From NCBI RefSeq assembly GCF_018069625.1, contig NZ_CP072941.1, positions 8,184,001 to 8,248,000 of the forward strand: 64,000 nt of DNA. The letters run 5' to 3'. This DNA comes from Streptomyces yatensis (GTDB taxonomy: Bacteria > Actinomycetota > Actinomycetes > Streptomycetales > Streptomycetaceae). The notes beneath the pieces were generated by a model, which was not told the DNA's origin, did no database searches, and saw nothing but the letters and a program-made list of their open reading frames with translations. Within the stretch, counting starts at the first letter, position 1. Every line of letters starts with the position of its first letter. Of this stretch, positions 42,370 through 52,077 are shown one piece after another. The position numbers and the translations under genes were made by a program.

Positions 42370-43096
42370 TCCCGACCCTCTTTCGCCTCCCCGTACTTGC
42401 CATCGCGGTCGCGTAACAAGAAGTGCAGGGACCCTATGCGTATGCCCAGGTCGGCGGTGAGATTCCGCGCCTGCTGCGCCGCCCAGTCCCATGTCGGGCG
42501 TGCGGTGATCCCGGTGATGTGCAGCCGCCGGATGCCGTGCTCGAGGAACACCAGCGCGTACAAACGCTTGCCGGGGGCGGTGTCGATGGGAAAGAAGTCT
42601 GCCGCGATGATGCCCTCGGCTTGCACGGTCAGGAACTCGCGCCAGGTGGGACCTGAGCGACGTGGCGCCGGATCGACGCCCGCGGCATGGAGGATCTCCG
42701 TAAGTTGTTTGGTCGCCCGGGAGGGCCGGATGTGGCTGATGAGGATCTTGCCTTGAGCGTGGCTCTCTGGGAGTGGCCGTCCGGTGCGTCGGCGCGCGGT
42801 GTAGTCCCACTTCGCGGCGATGAACCTGCGGTGCCGGGCCAGCAAAGTGCCGGGGGCGACAGGGACACCTCGCGCCAGTGGCGTCGGGGTATCAGCCCGG
42901 ACAGGGCGGCAAACCAGAACCGGTCGGCGAGCTCGTAGCGGACTGGTCCGGCCAGCTGGCGACGCAGGACCGCGTTCTCGTGCCGCAGCGCCAGAAGTTC
43001 CGTGTCCTTCGCCGTCCCGCGACGGAGGAGAACTGATGGAACGGTCAGCAGCTTCCGGGTCACGTTGTACAGCAAGGACACGATCACGGAGGACAT
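42370..43096 (-). pseudogene. truncated and frameshifted rve transposase
   Basis: MSSVIVSLLYNVTRKLLTVPSVLL and HENAVLRRQLAGPVRYELADRFWFAALSGLIP are in one frame. GVPVAPGTLLARHRRFIAAKWDYT, EILHAAGVDPAPRRSGPTWREFL and FPIDTAPGKRLYALVFLEHG are in another. The sequence stops after LLRDRDGKYGEAK, so the last third including the catalytic Glu is gone. It closely resembles the element at 34.6-35.6 kb. Confidence 0.8.
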
Positions 43097-43272
43097 GATC
43101 CCAGCGGACTGGCCGTACCACTCCCACCTGCGACGACGACTTTTCGAGCGGACAGGGTGGCGGAGCCGTAAGGCGTCACCAGAATCTGCATGGCGATGAT
43201 AAAAATCGACGTCGTGTAGAGTTTGAGGTGGGGGAGCAACCAGGCTCCTTCCGAGTCCCAGCTGGAGGAACA

Positions 43273-44121
43273 ATGCAGCAGCAGAAGTGGCTCATCACCG
43301 GCGTCAGCACGGGCCTCGGACGTGCCTTCGCCCAGGCCGCCCTGGCCACCGGGCACACCGTCGTCGGCACGGTCCGCTCCGAGGAGGACCTGCGGGCCTT
43401 CGAGGGGCTTAAGCCCGGGCACGCTCACGGCCGCATCCTGGACGTGACGGACGACCACGCCGTCTCGAATGTGATCACGGAGGTAGAGCAGAGCATCGGT
43501 CCCTTGGATGTCGTCATCGCCAACGCCGGCTACGGCCTGGAGGGCACCTTCGAGGAGACGCCGCTGGCCGAGGTGCGGCGGCAATTCGAGGTCAACGTAT
43601 TCGGGGCAGCGGCCACCCTGCGCGCAGCACTGCCCCACATGCGCCGACGCCGCCGCGGACACCTGATGGCCGTCACCTCCATGGGCGGGCTCATGGCCGT
43701 GCCCGGCATGTCCGCCTACTGCGGCAGCAAGTTCGCCCTGGAAGGCATCCTCGAAGCACTGGGCAAGGAGGTCGCACAGTTCGGGATCCACGTGACGGCG
43801 ATCGAGCCCGGCTCCTTCCGCACCGACTGGGCCGGACGGTCCATGACACGCACCGCGCAGTCCGTCGACGACTACGACGAGCTGTTCACCCCCATTCGCG
43901 AAGCGCGGCAGAAGGCCAGCGGGAACCAACTGGGCAACCCGGCCAAGGCCGGGGAAGCCGTCGTGCACATCACGACGGTGGACCAGCCGCCGGCCCACCT
44001 CGTCCTGGGCTCGGACGCGCTACGACTGGTCGCCGCTGCGCGCACTGCCGTGGACGAGGACATCCGCGCATGGGAGACGCTCTCCCGTACGACCGACTTC
44101 GACGAGGGCGCTCAGCTCTGA
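43273..44121 (+). CDS. short-chain dehydrogenase/reductase
   Basis: The ATG at 43273 follows GGAGGA. The 282-aa enzyme has the classical SDR cofactor motif TGVSTGLG (residues ~8-15), NAG in VIANAGYG, a Ser in VTSMGGL and the YxxxK pair in MSAYCGSKFALEG. The Thr/Ser-rich start and the Arg in VGTVRSEEDL suggest NADP preference. The substrate cannot be told. Its stop overlaps the start of the TetR gene by one base (TGATG), so the two form an operon and the regulator probably senses the substrate or product. Confidence 0.9.
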   Translation: MQQQKWLITGVSTGLGRAFAQAALATGHTVVGTVRSEEDLRAFEGLKPGHAHGRILDVTDDHAVSNVITEVEQSIGPLDVVIANAGYGLEGTFEETPLAEVRRQFEVNVFGAAATLRAALPHMRRRRRGHLMAVTSMGGLMAVPGMSAYCGSKFALEGILEALGKEVAQFGIHVTAIEPGSFRTDWAGRSMTRTAQSVDDYDELFTPIREARQKASGNQLGNPAKAGEAVVHITTVDQPPAHLVLGSDALRLVAAARTAVDEDIRAWETLSRTTDFDEGAQL

Positions 44122-44735
44122 TGCCCGGCCACCACCCCGCGCGGAACCGGCGCGCCACCGAACGCAAGGGCGATGTCCGAGAGCGGGCCATTCTCGACAC
44201 CTGCGAAGCTCTGCTCGCGCAAAAGGGCTACGACGCCATGACCGTCGGCGACATCGCCCAGGGCGCCGGCATCACACGCGGCGCCCTGTACTTCTACTTC
44301 GGCTCCAAACAAGAAGTGGTCACGGCACTCGTGGCCCGGACCGTTGAACACCTGTGGGAGCGATCCCGGGCCACTGCGCAGGCCGACGAGCCGCGCCAGG
44401 CCATCGCAGAAGCCATGCAGCGCACGGTAGAGCTGTGGAACGAGCACGGCCTGGTCATGCGCACGGCGATCGACCTGTCCCTGACCGTGCCGGAGATCGG
44501 CGAGCTGTGGAGCCGTACAGCCGACTTGTTCATCACAGCCATCACCGCTGTCCTGGAACGAGCCGGCGTTCAGCCCGGCACCGAACCGGAACAAGCGTCG
44601 GCGATGGCACGCGCCCTGTGCTGGATGATCGAGCGGACCTTCTACCACGCCTCGCAGGAGTCCCGCGAGAATTTGCAAAAGGCATCCTCGACCTGCGAAC
44701 ACATCTGGCTGGTCAGCGCCGGGCTGACCGCCTGA
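44121..44735 (+). CDS. TetR-family regulator
   Basis: The 204-aa protein has an N-terminal HTH (RERAILDTCEALLAQKGYDAMTVGDIAQGAG, TRGALYFYFGSKQEVV) and a helical ligand-binding C-terminal domain. The TTF/YFYF helix-4 pattern is typical of TetR. It is translationally coupled to the SDR gene and is likely a repressor of that operon. No operator could be assigned in the AT-rich 43.18-43.23 kb segment upstream. Confidence 0.9.
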   Translation: MPGHHPARNRRATERKGDVRERAILDTCEALLAQKGYDAMTVGDIAQGAGITRGALYFYFGSKQEVVTALVARTVEHLWERSRATAQADEPRQAIAEAMQRTVELWNEHGLVMRTAIDLSLTVPEIGELWSRTADLFITAITAVLERAGVQPGTEPEQASAMARALCWMIERTFYHASQESRENLQKASSTCEHIWLVSAGLTA

Positions 44736-44858
44736 TACATCTGGCATGGACGGTGGAGCATAAGACGTTGTCCTATGTGGGTGTGTGAGTAGAGGAGTTG
44801 GGTGGGCCGACCGTTCTGTCCCTGCGCACAAGCAGGAGCAGTGGGGCCGGACGCTGAA

Positions 44859-45120
44859 GTGATCCTGAGCTTTTCCGGCCTCGGGGTCCAGCTCGGCGCC
44901 CGGGTGCTTGCCGAGATCGGAGACGATCGACAGCGGTTCGCCGACGCCCGGGGCCTCAAGGCTTACGCCGGATCGGTACCCATCACCCGCGCGTCAGGCA
45001 AGAAACACCACGTCGGACGCCGCGTGGTGAAGAACGACCGACTCAACCATGGCGGCTACCTGTGGGCCTTCTCAGCCTTGCGATCCTCGCCCGGAGCCAC
45101 TGCCTCCAGACCGGCGAAAT
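44859..45120 (+). pseudogene. IS110-family transposase, C-terminal relic
   Basis: About 85 residues (ILSFSGLGVQLGARVLAEIGDD, RFADARGLKAYAGSVPITRASGKKHHV, NHGGYLWAFSAL) match the Transposase_20 domain of IS110 elements, including GLKAYAGSVP. The N-terminal DEDD half is absent and the frame loses similarity after SAL. Confidence 0.8.
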
Positions 45121-45196
45121 CGACGAACACGTCGCGTTCCCCTCCGAACTGGCCGCAGCCGCTTGACACGTTGGCATCGTGGGATGTCTGGGCTGA

Positions 45197-45547
45197 ACCG
45201 CACCGAAGGTCCGCGATCCGCACACTGCCGACCTGTGGACGTGGCTGATCATCGCCGCCCACACCCAACTCCGCCTTGCCCGGCCCCTCGCCGAGGATCT
45301 TCGCCGCCCCTGGGAACGGCCGACGCAGCCTCGTCGGCTCACCCCTGCCCGGGTCCGACGGGGGTTCCGCCACCTCCGCGTGAAGACCGCCCGTCCCGCC
45401 GACGTGCCCGGACCCTTCAAGTCCGGCCCCGGACGCCCACCAGGCTCGAAGAACCGCAGGCCAGCCCCACGTCACAAGCCTGGGAGGACCATGAAACGAA
45501 TGGAAACCCTCACCGAACACATCCGCCTGAGACAGCAGCAAGCTTAA
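45197..45547 (+). pseudogene. C-terminal relic of another Streptomyces transposase
   Basis: The frame reads TAPKVRDPHTADLWTWLIIA, HTQLRLARPLAEDLRRPWE, LTPARVRRGFRHLRVKT and GPGRPPGSKNRRPAPRH before TAA. This is the tail of a DDE transposase type widespread in Streptomyces (NF041680-like). The catalytic part is gone. It follows directly on the IS110 relic. Confidence 0.65.
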
Positions 45548-45642
45548 TGATCAAGCTTAGATGACACCGACTGCCTCGGCGCGGTGAACGACCGCCGCTG
45601 AGACCACGGCGCGAGGCAGGCTCGCTGACCAGCACGTTTCTT

Positions 45643-46353
45643 TCAGCAACCACATGGGGGGCCGGGGTCCTGCTTGCCTATTTCCTCGTGCCGCCCGTAA
45701 TCGTTGAGCAGTAGTTGCGTGGTGATGTTGATGTGCTGGCTGAGTGCCTCGACGACGCCTGGTACATCCCGGGCGATGGCGTGATCGCAGATCATCTGGT
45801 GTTCTGCGGCGACATCGCGGTGGCTGTGCTCGGCCGGTGTGCGGGCCCAGCAGCGGTAGACCTCGGCGGCATCGCGCAACTGTGTGGCGATGTCCCGCAG
45901 CTGCCGGTTGGGACATCCCTCCAGCAGGACGCGGTGGAAGCGGGCGTGGGCGTTCAGCCAGTGTTCGCTGAGGGCTCCGTCGTCGCTGAAGTACGGAGTG
46001 CGGGCGAGATGGTGGTGTGCCGCGAGCAGATCGGACTCCCACTCGATGGTGCCGGCGGCGACGGACTCCCGGACCACGTGGATTTCGATGAATACGCGGG
46101 CCTCGGTCAGCTCCTGAAGGCGCTCGGGGGAGACGGTGACGACCCGGAACCCTCGCTGTGGCGCGAAGGTCGCCAGCCCCTGGCCGACCAGCCGGGGCAG
46201 CGCCTCCCGTATTACCCCGCTGCTGGCGCCGTAGCTGTCCTTCAGGGCTTCCACGCGCAGACGTGAACCGGGTTCGTGTCGTCCGTTGAGGATGTCCGCG
46301 CGCAGCCGCTGGTAGATCTCCTCGGCACGGGTCATGGAGCTGGTAGTCGCCAT
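45643..46353 (-). CDS. GntR-family regulator, FadR/FCD subfamily
   Basis: The 236-aa protein has a winged HTH (AEEIYQRLRADILNGRHEPGSRLRVEALKDSYGASSGVIREALPRL) and an all-helical FCD domain with metal-ligand-type His residues (FIEIHVVRESV, NAHARFHRVLLEGCPN, EHQMICDHAIARD). FCD regulators usually respond to carboxylic-acid intermediates. It is divergent from the catabolic genes with a perfect 16-bp palindrome between, so it most likely represses both directions until inducer accumulates. Confidence 0.92.
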   Translation of the reverse strand: MATTSSMTRAEEIYQRLRADILNGRHEPGSRLRVEALKDSYGASSGVIREALPRLVGQGLATFAPQRGFRVVTVSPERLQELTEARVFIEIHVVRESVAAGTIEWESDLLAAHHHLARTPYFSDDGALSEHWLNAHARFHRVLLEGCPNRQLRDIATQLRDAAEVYRCWARTPAEHSHRDVAAEHQMICDHAIARDVPGVVEALSQHINITTQLLLNDYGRHEEIGKQDPGPPCGC

Positions 46354-46386
46354 GTCGCAGATTCTAGCGCCCCTAGATATTCTAAA

Positions 46387-46402
46387 AAAATCTCGAGATT
46401 TT
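46387..46402. promoter_or_regulatory. GntR operator candidate
   Basis: AAAATCTCGAGATTTT is a perfect 16-bp palindrome in a strikingly AT-rich patch between the divergent regulator and catabolic genes, 33 bp from the regulator start. A second, looser CTAG-rich element (46360-46380) lies beside it. Confidence 0.7.
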
Positions 46403-46472
46403 CTTGACGTGTCGACTGGGAGGGGCGTTGACTCTGGTCATCCAGAAGCAGGAAGACCGGAGGCGGCGCGCG

Positions 46473-47309
46473 ATGCGGACGACGACCAGAGCAGGACGGA
46501 TGTGCCTGGTGACCGGAGAGGCGGTGATCGATGTCGAGCAGGCCAGTGCAGGCCGGTTCCCGGCTGATCCGCTGGCAGTGTTCGAGGAGTGGGACGCCTT
46601 CCGGTCCTGGGCCGCTGAGCTGGAGGCTGCGGGTGTCCAGGCGCCGGCCGGGCCGGACGGCAGCGTCTCGCCGACACCGCGGCAGGTGTTCGCGATCGGG
46701 CTGAACTACCGCGACCACGCCGAGGAGGCCGGCCTGGCGGCACCTGAGTCCCCGTCGGTCTTCACCAAGTTCGCCACGTCCCTCACCGGCCCCGACACGC
46801 AGCTGCGGCTGCCCGGCGGCCGCGTTGACTGGGAGGCCGAGCTGGTGGTGGTGATGGGGCGCCGGGCGGAGCACGTTGCCGCAGGGGGTGCCTGGTCCTA
46901 CGTGGCCGGGCTGACCGTGGGGCAGGACTACTCCGAGCGCGATGTGCAGTCCGTGGGCCCCGTGCCGCAGTTCTCTCTCGGCAAGTCCTTCCCCGGATTC
47001 GCGCCGACCGGCCCGGTGCTGGTCACGGCCGACGAGTTCGCCGATCCGGACGACCTGGCGATCGAGTGCCTCGTCAACGGGGAGAGCGTCCAGAAGTCAC
47101 GAACCTCTTCGATGATCTTCCCGGTCCCGGAACTGATCGCACGGCTGTCCGCGGTGTGCCCGCTGCTGCCGGGCGACCTGATCTTCACCGGCACCCCCTC
47201 AGGAGTGGGACATGCCCGCACCCCCCAGCGCTACCTGCGGCCGGGAGACGAGGTCGTCACCCGTATCGAGGGCATCGGACAGCTCCGGCAGACCTGCGTC
47301 GCCGCCTGA
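46473..47309 (+). CDS. fumarylacetoacetate hydrolase-family protein
   Basis: The ATG at 46473 is preceded by GGAGG; a longer frame to 46404 overlaps the promoter. The 278-aa protein has the FAH fold: QVFAIGLNYRDHAEEAG, PSVFTKFATSLTGPD, RVDWEAELVVVMG (metal Glu), GLTVGQDYSERDVQ, GKSFPGFAPTGP and GDLIFTGTPSGVG. Family enzymes hydrolyse or decarboxylate ring-fission products and acylpyruvates. As first gene of the cluster, upstream of an extradiol dioxygenase, it likely acts on the ring-cleavage product. Confidence 0.9.
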   Translation: MRTTTRAGRMCLVTGEAVIDVEQASAGRFPADPLAVFEEWDAFRSWAAELEAAGVQAPAGPDGSVSPTPRQVFAIGLNYRDHAEEAGLAAPESPSVFTKFATSLTGPDTQLRLPGGRVDWEAELVVVMGRRAEHVAAGGAWSYVAGLTVGQDYSERDVQSVGPVPQFSLGKSFPGFAPTGPVLVTADEFADPDDLAIECLVNGESVQKSRTSSMIFPVPELIARLSAVCPLLPGDLIFTGTPSGVGHARTPQRYLRPGDEVVTRIEGIGQLRQTCVAA

Positions 47310-47323
47310 GAGAGGGGTACCCC

Positions 47324-48250
47324 ATGCCTTTGCACAGACTTCAGTCACTCACCGTCGGAGTGCCGGATGTGGCCGAGGCGGCCGACTACTACGTCGACTT
47401 CGGACTCGAGGAGGTGGCACCCGGACGGTTCGCCACCGTCGAGGGCGGCGAGCAGTTCTTCCTCGAGTACTCTCCCGTCCGGCGGCTGCTGGGGATGACG
47501 GTCGCCGCCGACGACGGCGACGACCTGGACCGGATCGCCGCGAACCTGGAACGGCTCCAGTTGCCGTGCGAACGCGACACCGGCTCCCTGCGCACCAGGG
47601 AACCCATCGCCGGTGTATCGGTCGAGGTCCGTGTCGCACCCCGGCTGACCCGGATCACCGTCCCGGCCACCCCGTACAACGGTCCCGGACGCCTGGACCG
47701 TGCCGGCACCCGGGCACCCGTACTCTCCCGCACCGACCCAGTCCGGCCCCTGGCCCTGGGCCACGTCGTCATCGGTTCGGTGGAACAGGAGTCGACACAG
47801 CGGTTCTTCACCGAAGGACTCGGATTCAAGGTCAGCGATGTTGTGCCCGGCTCGGCCGCGTTCCTGCGCTGCTCCACCGACCACCACAACGTCCTGGTGC
47901 AGCAGGCGCCACTGAACTTCCTGCACCACACCTCGTGGCAGGTGACGGATGTCGACGAGGTGGGCCGGGGCGCCACGCGCATGCTCACCGAGCACCCGGA
48001 ACGCCATGTGTGGGGGCTCGGCCGCCACCACATCGGCTCAAACTTCTTCTGGTACCTCAAGGACCCGGCCGGCAACTTCAGCGAGTACTACGCCGACATG
48101 GACTGCATCGTCGACGACCAGCTGTGGACGCCACGCTCCTTCGAGGGCATGCAGGCGCTCTACACCTGGGGGCCTCCGCCGCCGCCGTCGTTCCTCGCCC
48201 CCGAAGACCTGGCCGCGCTGATGGCCGGCGCCCATAAGGCCAATAACTGA
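47324..48250 (+). CDS. type I extradiol ring-cleavage dioxygenase (VOC fold)
   Basis: The 308-aa protein starts at an ATG after GAGAGGGG, 15 bp from the preceding stop. It has two VOC modules. The C-terminal one holds the 2-His-1-Glu iron site: His147 in LGHVVIG, His202 in LHHTSWQV and Glu254 in FSEYYADMD, with the typical HHIGSNFFWYLKDPAGN loop. Such enzymes insert both oxygen atoms of O2 into a catechol beside the hydroxyls. The preferred catechol cannot be read from sequence. Context suggests it receives the product of the FAD monooxygenase. Confidence 0.9.
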   Translation: MPLHRLQSLTVGVPDVAEAADYYVDFGLEEVAPGRFATVEGGEQFFLEYSPVRRLLGMTVAADDGDDLDRIAANLERLQLPCERDTGSLRTREPIAGVSVEVRVAPRLTRITVPATPYNGPGRLDRAGTRAPVLSRTDPVRPLALGHVVIGSVEQESTQRFFTEGLGFKVSDVVPGSAAFLRCSTDHHNVLVQQAPLNFLHHTSWQVTDVDEVGRGATRMLTEHPERHVWGLGRHHIGSNFFWYLKDPAGNFSEYYADMDCIVDDQLWTPRSFEGMQALYTWGPPPPPSFLAPEDLAALMAGAHKANN

Positions 48251-48437
48251 GAGCGCTCGACACCGTAAACCGCGGCAAGGCGCGTTGCCCCGCCCGCATC
48301 ACACGGATGAGGCCCCGAGCCGCATTCCTGCGCCGACCCGCCGTCGACGAGCCGCACAGAGACACCTCCGCCCCTTTCCCGCAGCGCCGCGGTCAGCAGT
48401 CGCGACGGGTGAGACTGTTGAAATCGGAGCCGGAACA

Positions 48438-49739
48438 TTGAGCACACCAGCCTTCGTCCGTCGGCGCGGCCAACCGTCCCCGGGCCCTTCATCGCCGTCA
48501 GGCACCGCACTCGCCGTGGGCCTGGCTGTGATGACGCTGGAGGGCTTCGACCTCGTCGCCTACGGTGCGACCACTCCGCTGCTGCTGGGCTACCGTCCCT
48601 GGCACCTCTCCGTCGCCTTCGTCGGCCTGCTCGGCAGCCTCACTCCGATCGGCATGCTCGTCGGCTCCCTGCTGGTCGGCCAGTTCACCGACCGGTTTGG
48701 CCGGCGCCGCACGACCCTGATCAGTATCGCGGTGGTCAGCGCCGGGATGTTCGCCTGCGCCGTGGCAACCCTTCCCTCACTGTTCGGCGCCGGCCGATTC
48801 GTCGTCGGGCTCGGTGTCGGTGCGATCTACCCGGCGATGGCCCCACTGATCTTCGAACTGGCCCCGGACAGGCGAAAGAACCTTTACTCGGGCATCGTCC
48901 AGTGTGGGACCGCCATCGGCGGTTCGTTCGCGGCCCTCGTCGCCAACACACTGCTGAGTGGGCACAGTTTCCACCAGGAGTACCTGGTCGGCGGCATCGC
49001 CGGTCTGCTTCTGCTGCCCATGGCCTTCGTCTGGCTGCCCGAGTCCACGGAGTACCACCAGGCGGTCAGCGCGTCGGCCCCCGACCTCGGCAACCGTGGT
49101 GTCCGGCTGGTGTTCAGACCGCCCTACCGCGGCACCACCCTGATGTTCTGCGCCATGGCGGCCCTGTCGTTCTTGCTCATCTTCGGCATGAACACCTGGC
49201 TGCCGCGGCTGATGCAGACGGCGGACTATCCGTTGCAGGACTCCCAGACCTTCCTCGTGCTGCTGAACCTCGGTGCCACCGTCGGCGGGCTCGCGATGGC
49301 GCTGCTGGCTGACCGTGCCGGATCGAGGGGCCCGATCACGGCCAGTTTCGCCCTCGGAGCCGCCGCGATCGTCGCCATGAGCGCCCAACTGCCGCTGCCG
49401 GTGCTCTACGGCATCGTGATAGTCGGCGGCTGCGGCGCGGTCGGGGTCCAGGGGCTGATCAACGTGTACATCTCGCGTTCCTACCCGGTGACCGCGAGGG
49501 CCAGCGCGGTGGGTGTCGCGCTCGGGGTGGGCCGCATCGGCGCCATCGTCGGCCCCACGCTCGGCGGCTGGATCCTCGCGGCCGGCCTGGAACCCCGCTG
49601 GAACTTCGTCCTCTTCGCCGTCCCCGCCGTCCTCGGTGCGGCCCTCGCCCTGGCTGTCGGCGGACGGACATCCCAGAATCAGGGCCGTCTCGCCCCCGCG
49701 CCGCGCGCCAAAGAGCCGACGGCCGGACACACAAAATGA
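48438..49739 (+). CDS. MFS transporter, aromatic acid:H+ symporter (AAHS)-like
   Basis: A TTG at 48438 with GGAG eight bases before is the best start (433 aa); no ATG is available upstream of the first helix. Twelve hydrophobic segments are visible. The first carries the AAHS-like D-x-x-A pattern (LEGFDLVAYGATTP), and the 2-3 loop has GQFTDRFGRRRT. LPESTEY in mid-protein is also typical. It should import an aromatic carboxylate with protons across the membrane. Its stop overlaps the monooxygenase start (ATGA), placing it in the catabolic operon. Confidence 0.88.
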   Translation: MSTPAFVRRRGQPSPGPSSPSGTALAVGLAVMTLEGFDLVAYGATTPLLLGYRPWHLSVAFVGLLGSLTPIGMLVGSLLVGQFTDRFGRRRTTLISIAVVSAGMFACAVATLPSLFGAGRFVVGLGVGAIYPAMAPLIFELAPDRRKNLYSGIVQCGTAIGGSFAALVANTLLSGHSFHQEYLVGGIAGLLLLPMAFVWLPESTEYHQAVSASAPDLGNRGVRLVFRPPYRGTTLMFCAMAALSFLLIFGMNTWLPRLMQTADYPLQDSQTFLVLLNLGATVGGLAMALLADRAGSRGPITASFALGAAAIVAMSAQLPLPVLYGIVIVGGCGAVGVQGLINVYISRSYPVTARASAVGVALGVGRIGAIVGPTLGGWILAAGLEPRWNFVLFAVPAVLGAALALAVGGRTSQNQGRLAPAPRAKEPTAGHTK

Positions 49740-51238
49740 AAGAGCGCATCATGGACACCTACGACATCGCCGTCGTCGGCTGCGGCCCGGTCGGACTGGC
49801 TCTCGCACGACTGTTGGCCATGAAGGGGCTCCGGGTCGCCGCCATCGACCCCAACCGGCTCGTCTGCCAGCATCCGCGCGCCACGCATCTCGACGACGAG
49901 ACCATGCGCCTTCTGCAGACCCTGGGCGCGCAGGACATGGAACACCGGTTCCTGCGCCAAGCCGCCTGGACACTGCACCGGGAGGACGGGCGGGCCTTCC
50001 TCCAACAGATGCTGCCCGAGGAGGAGTCGGACCAGGGCTGGCGCACCGACTACCAGTTCCACCAGCCGGACTTCGAGTCGCGGCTGCGGGGTCTGCTGGC
50101 GGCCGACGCGAACGCGGACCTCTGGTTCGGCTGGACGGCCACCGCGATCGAGCAGGACGACAAAGCGGTGCGGCTCACGCTGCTCGACCGGTCGACCGGA
50201 GCCGAAACCACTCTCACGGCCGGCTACGCCGTCGGCTCCGACGGCGCCAACTCCTTCGTCCGGCAGGCGATGAACGCCGAAGTCGAGGACCTCCACGGCA
50301 CTCAGCGTTCCCTCATCGTCGACATCCACCCCTTCGAACACCCTGCACAGCTCCCAGCGGACAGCGGATTCATCTGGTGCGAGGGGAAGCGGCCCGTGAC
50401 CTACGTCCCGATCTTCCCACCCATGCTCCGCTTCGAGTTCATGCTGCTCGACGAGGACGACGCGGCAGAGCTCGAACGACCGCAGTCGGTGTACGACCTG
50501 CTGAGCCGCTGGCTGGAACCCGGCAGCTACCGCATCATGCGTACTGACACCTACGAATGGCACGCCCGGCTCGTGCACGGCTGGCGGTCCGACCGTCTGC
50601 TGCTCGCCGGCGACGCCGCGCACGAAATGCCTCCCATGCTCGGCCAGGGCATGTGCTCCGGGCTGCGCGATGCCGCGAACGTGGCGTGGAAGCTCGCCGC
50701 CGTGGTCAAGGGCGAAAGTCCCCAAGCCCTGCTCGACACCTACGAAAGCGAGCGGGCTGCGCACGTGCGCCCTTACATTGAGGAATCCGCTCGGCAGTCC
50801 AACCTGATCGAAGCCCTCGGAATGGGCGCGTTCCCGGAGCTGAACGGAACGCAGACGATCGAGAGGTACCGGCCGCTGCTAGGGCCAGGCGTGGTTGTCC
50901 AGCCCGGCGGAGCCATCGGGCAACTGAGCCCGCAGCCACGCGGCGCGAACGGGGAGAAGCTGGACGATGTGAGCGGATACGGCTTCACCGTCGTGGGGAA
51001 GCCGGAGGTCACCTCCGCCGTGTCCGTGGATGTGCAGCAGCTATGGCGCCAGCTCGGCGTAGTGGCCGTCCCGGAGACGGGGCCGGCCATCGACCGCTGG
51101 CTGGCCGAACACGCGGCGGCAGCGGCAATCATCCGTCCGGATCGCTACACCTTCGCCCTCGTCGCCGACACGGCGGAACTGGAGCGGGCCACCCGCGACC
51201 TGGCGCGGACGGCATCGGTACAGGAGGTGGGCGTGTGA
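49736..51238 (+). CDS. FAD-dependent aromatic monooxygenase (MhpA-like)
   Basis: The start may be the ATG at 49736 (overlap with the transporter stop) or 49751 (MDTYDIA). The ~500-aa flavoprotein has the dinucleotide motif VVGCGPVGLALA, PRATHLDDETMRLLQTLG, the DG motif VGSDGANSFVR and the second FAD motif LLLAGDAAHEMPPMLGQGMCSGLRDA, with a C-terminal thioredoxin-like tail. This set is typical of 3-(3-hydroxyphenyl)propionate and related phenol hydroxylases. It uses NAD(P)H and O2 to add a ring hydroxyl, producing a substrate for extradiol cleavage. It overlaps the next gene by 4 bp. Confidence 0.9.
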   Translation: MKERIMDTYDIAVVGCGPVGLALARLLAMKGLRVAAIDPNRLVCQHPRATHLDDETMRLLQTLGAQDMEHRFLRQAAWTLHREDGRAFLQQMLPEEESDQGWRTDYQFHQPDFESRLRGLLAADANADLWFGWTATAIEQDDKAVRLTLLDRSTGAETTLTAGYAVGSDGANSFVRQAMNAEVEDLHGTQRSLIVDIHPFEHPAQLPADSGFIWCEGKRPVTYVPIFPPMLRFEFMLLDEDDAAELERPQSVYDLLSRWLEPGSYRIMRTDTYEWHARLVHGWRSDRLLLAGDAAHEMPPMLGQGMCSGLRDAANVAWKLAAVVKGESPQALLDTYESERAAHVRPYIEESARQSNLIEALGMGAFPELNGTQTIERYRPLLGPGVVVQPGGAIGQLSPQPRGANGEKLDDVSGYGFTVVGKPEVTSAVSVDVQQLWRQLGVVAVPETGPAIDRWLAEHAAAAAIIRPDRYTFALVADTAELERATRDLARTASVQEVGV

Positions 51239-52077
51239 AGGAGTACGCGGCCGGAATGACGTGGGGGGAGGGCCCCCGCTGGCAGCGCGGTGCACTGTGG
51301 CTGTCCGACACCCAGGGCGGGAAGCTGTGGACCGACCACGACGGCCCCTGGCGCGGCATCCCGCTGGATGCCATCCCCAACGGCCTTTGGTTCCTGCCGG
51401 ACGGGCGGCTGGTCGGGGCCATGATGCATCAACGGCGTATCGGCGTGTGGACCGGTGAGCAATTCGACACTTACGCGGACCTGAGCGCGGTGGCCACCGG
51501 TCCGCTCGGCGACATGGTCGGCGACCCGCACGGCAACCTTTACGTGGATGACGTCGGCTTCGCCGCGCACGCCGGTGAGCCATTGCGACCGGGTCGGCTG
51601 CTGCGCGTTGCTGCAGACGGAGCGGTACACGTGGCCGCCGAAGACGTTGAGTTCCCCAACGGGCTGGCCTTCGCCGGCGACGGCCGCACCCTGGTTGTCG
51701 CCGAGACCACCCGGCAACGACTGACCGCCTTCACCGTCGCAGACGACGGTGCCCTCACGGACCGTCGCACCTACGCCGACCTCGCCCACCTGATCGGCGA
51801 CGACGTCCGGCCGGACGGAATCTGGTCGACACAAGACGGAGTCTGGGTGGCCACCACGACCGGACACGCCGTCGCCCTGGTGCGGGAGAACGAGCTGGTC
51901 ACCTCGATCGGCACCGGGACGCTGCTGCCGATCGCATGCTGCGGCGACGGCGGGAACCGGCTCTTCGTCACCCTCGCCGACACCCATGGCCTCCCCCTGG
52001 GCGAGGCCATGGCCACAAAGTCAGTGCACACGACGGTCGCACTGCTCGAAGTACCGAAGGCGGGGGACACCTCATGA
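51235..52077 (+). CDS. SMP-30/gluconolactonase-family lactonase
   Basis: The 280-aa protein starts at a GTG within GTGTGA, after AGGAGGTGG. It is a six-bladed propeller with Glu in WGEGPRW, Asn in IPNGLWF and FPNGLAF and Asp in RPDGIW, the ligands of the divalent metal in SMP-30 enzymes. It has no signal peptide, so it acts in the cytoplasm. In this operon it probably opens a lactone formed from a ring-fission product, or a sugar-like lactone. It is coupled to both neighbours by overlaps. Confidence 0.88.
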   Translation: MKEYAAGMTWGEGPRWQRGALWLSDTQGGKLWTDHDGPWRGIPLDAIPNGLWFLPDGRLVGAMMHQRRIGVWTGEQFDTYADLSAVATGPLGDMVGDPHGNLYVDDVGFAAHAGEPLRPGRLLRVAADGAVHVAAEDVEFPNGLAFAGDGRTLVVAETTRQRLTAFTVADDGALTDRRTYADLAHLIGDDVRPDGIWSTQDGVWVATTTGHAVALVRENELVTSIGTGTLLPIACCGDGGNRLFVTLADTHGLPLGEAMATKSVHTTVALLEVPKAGDTS

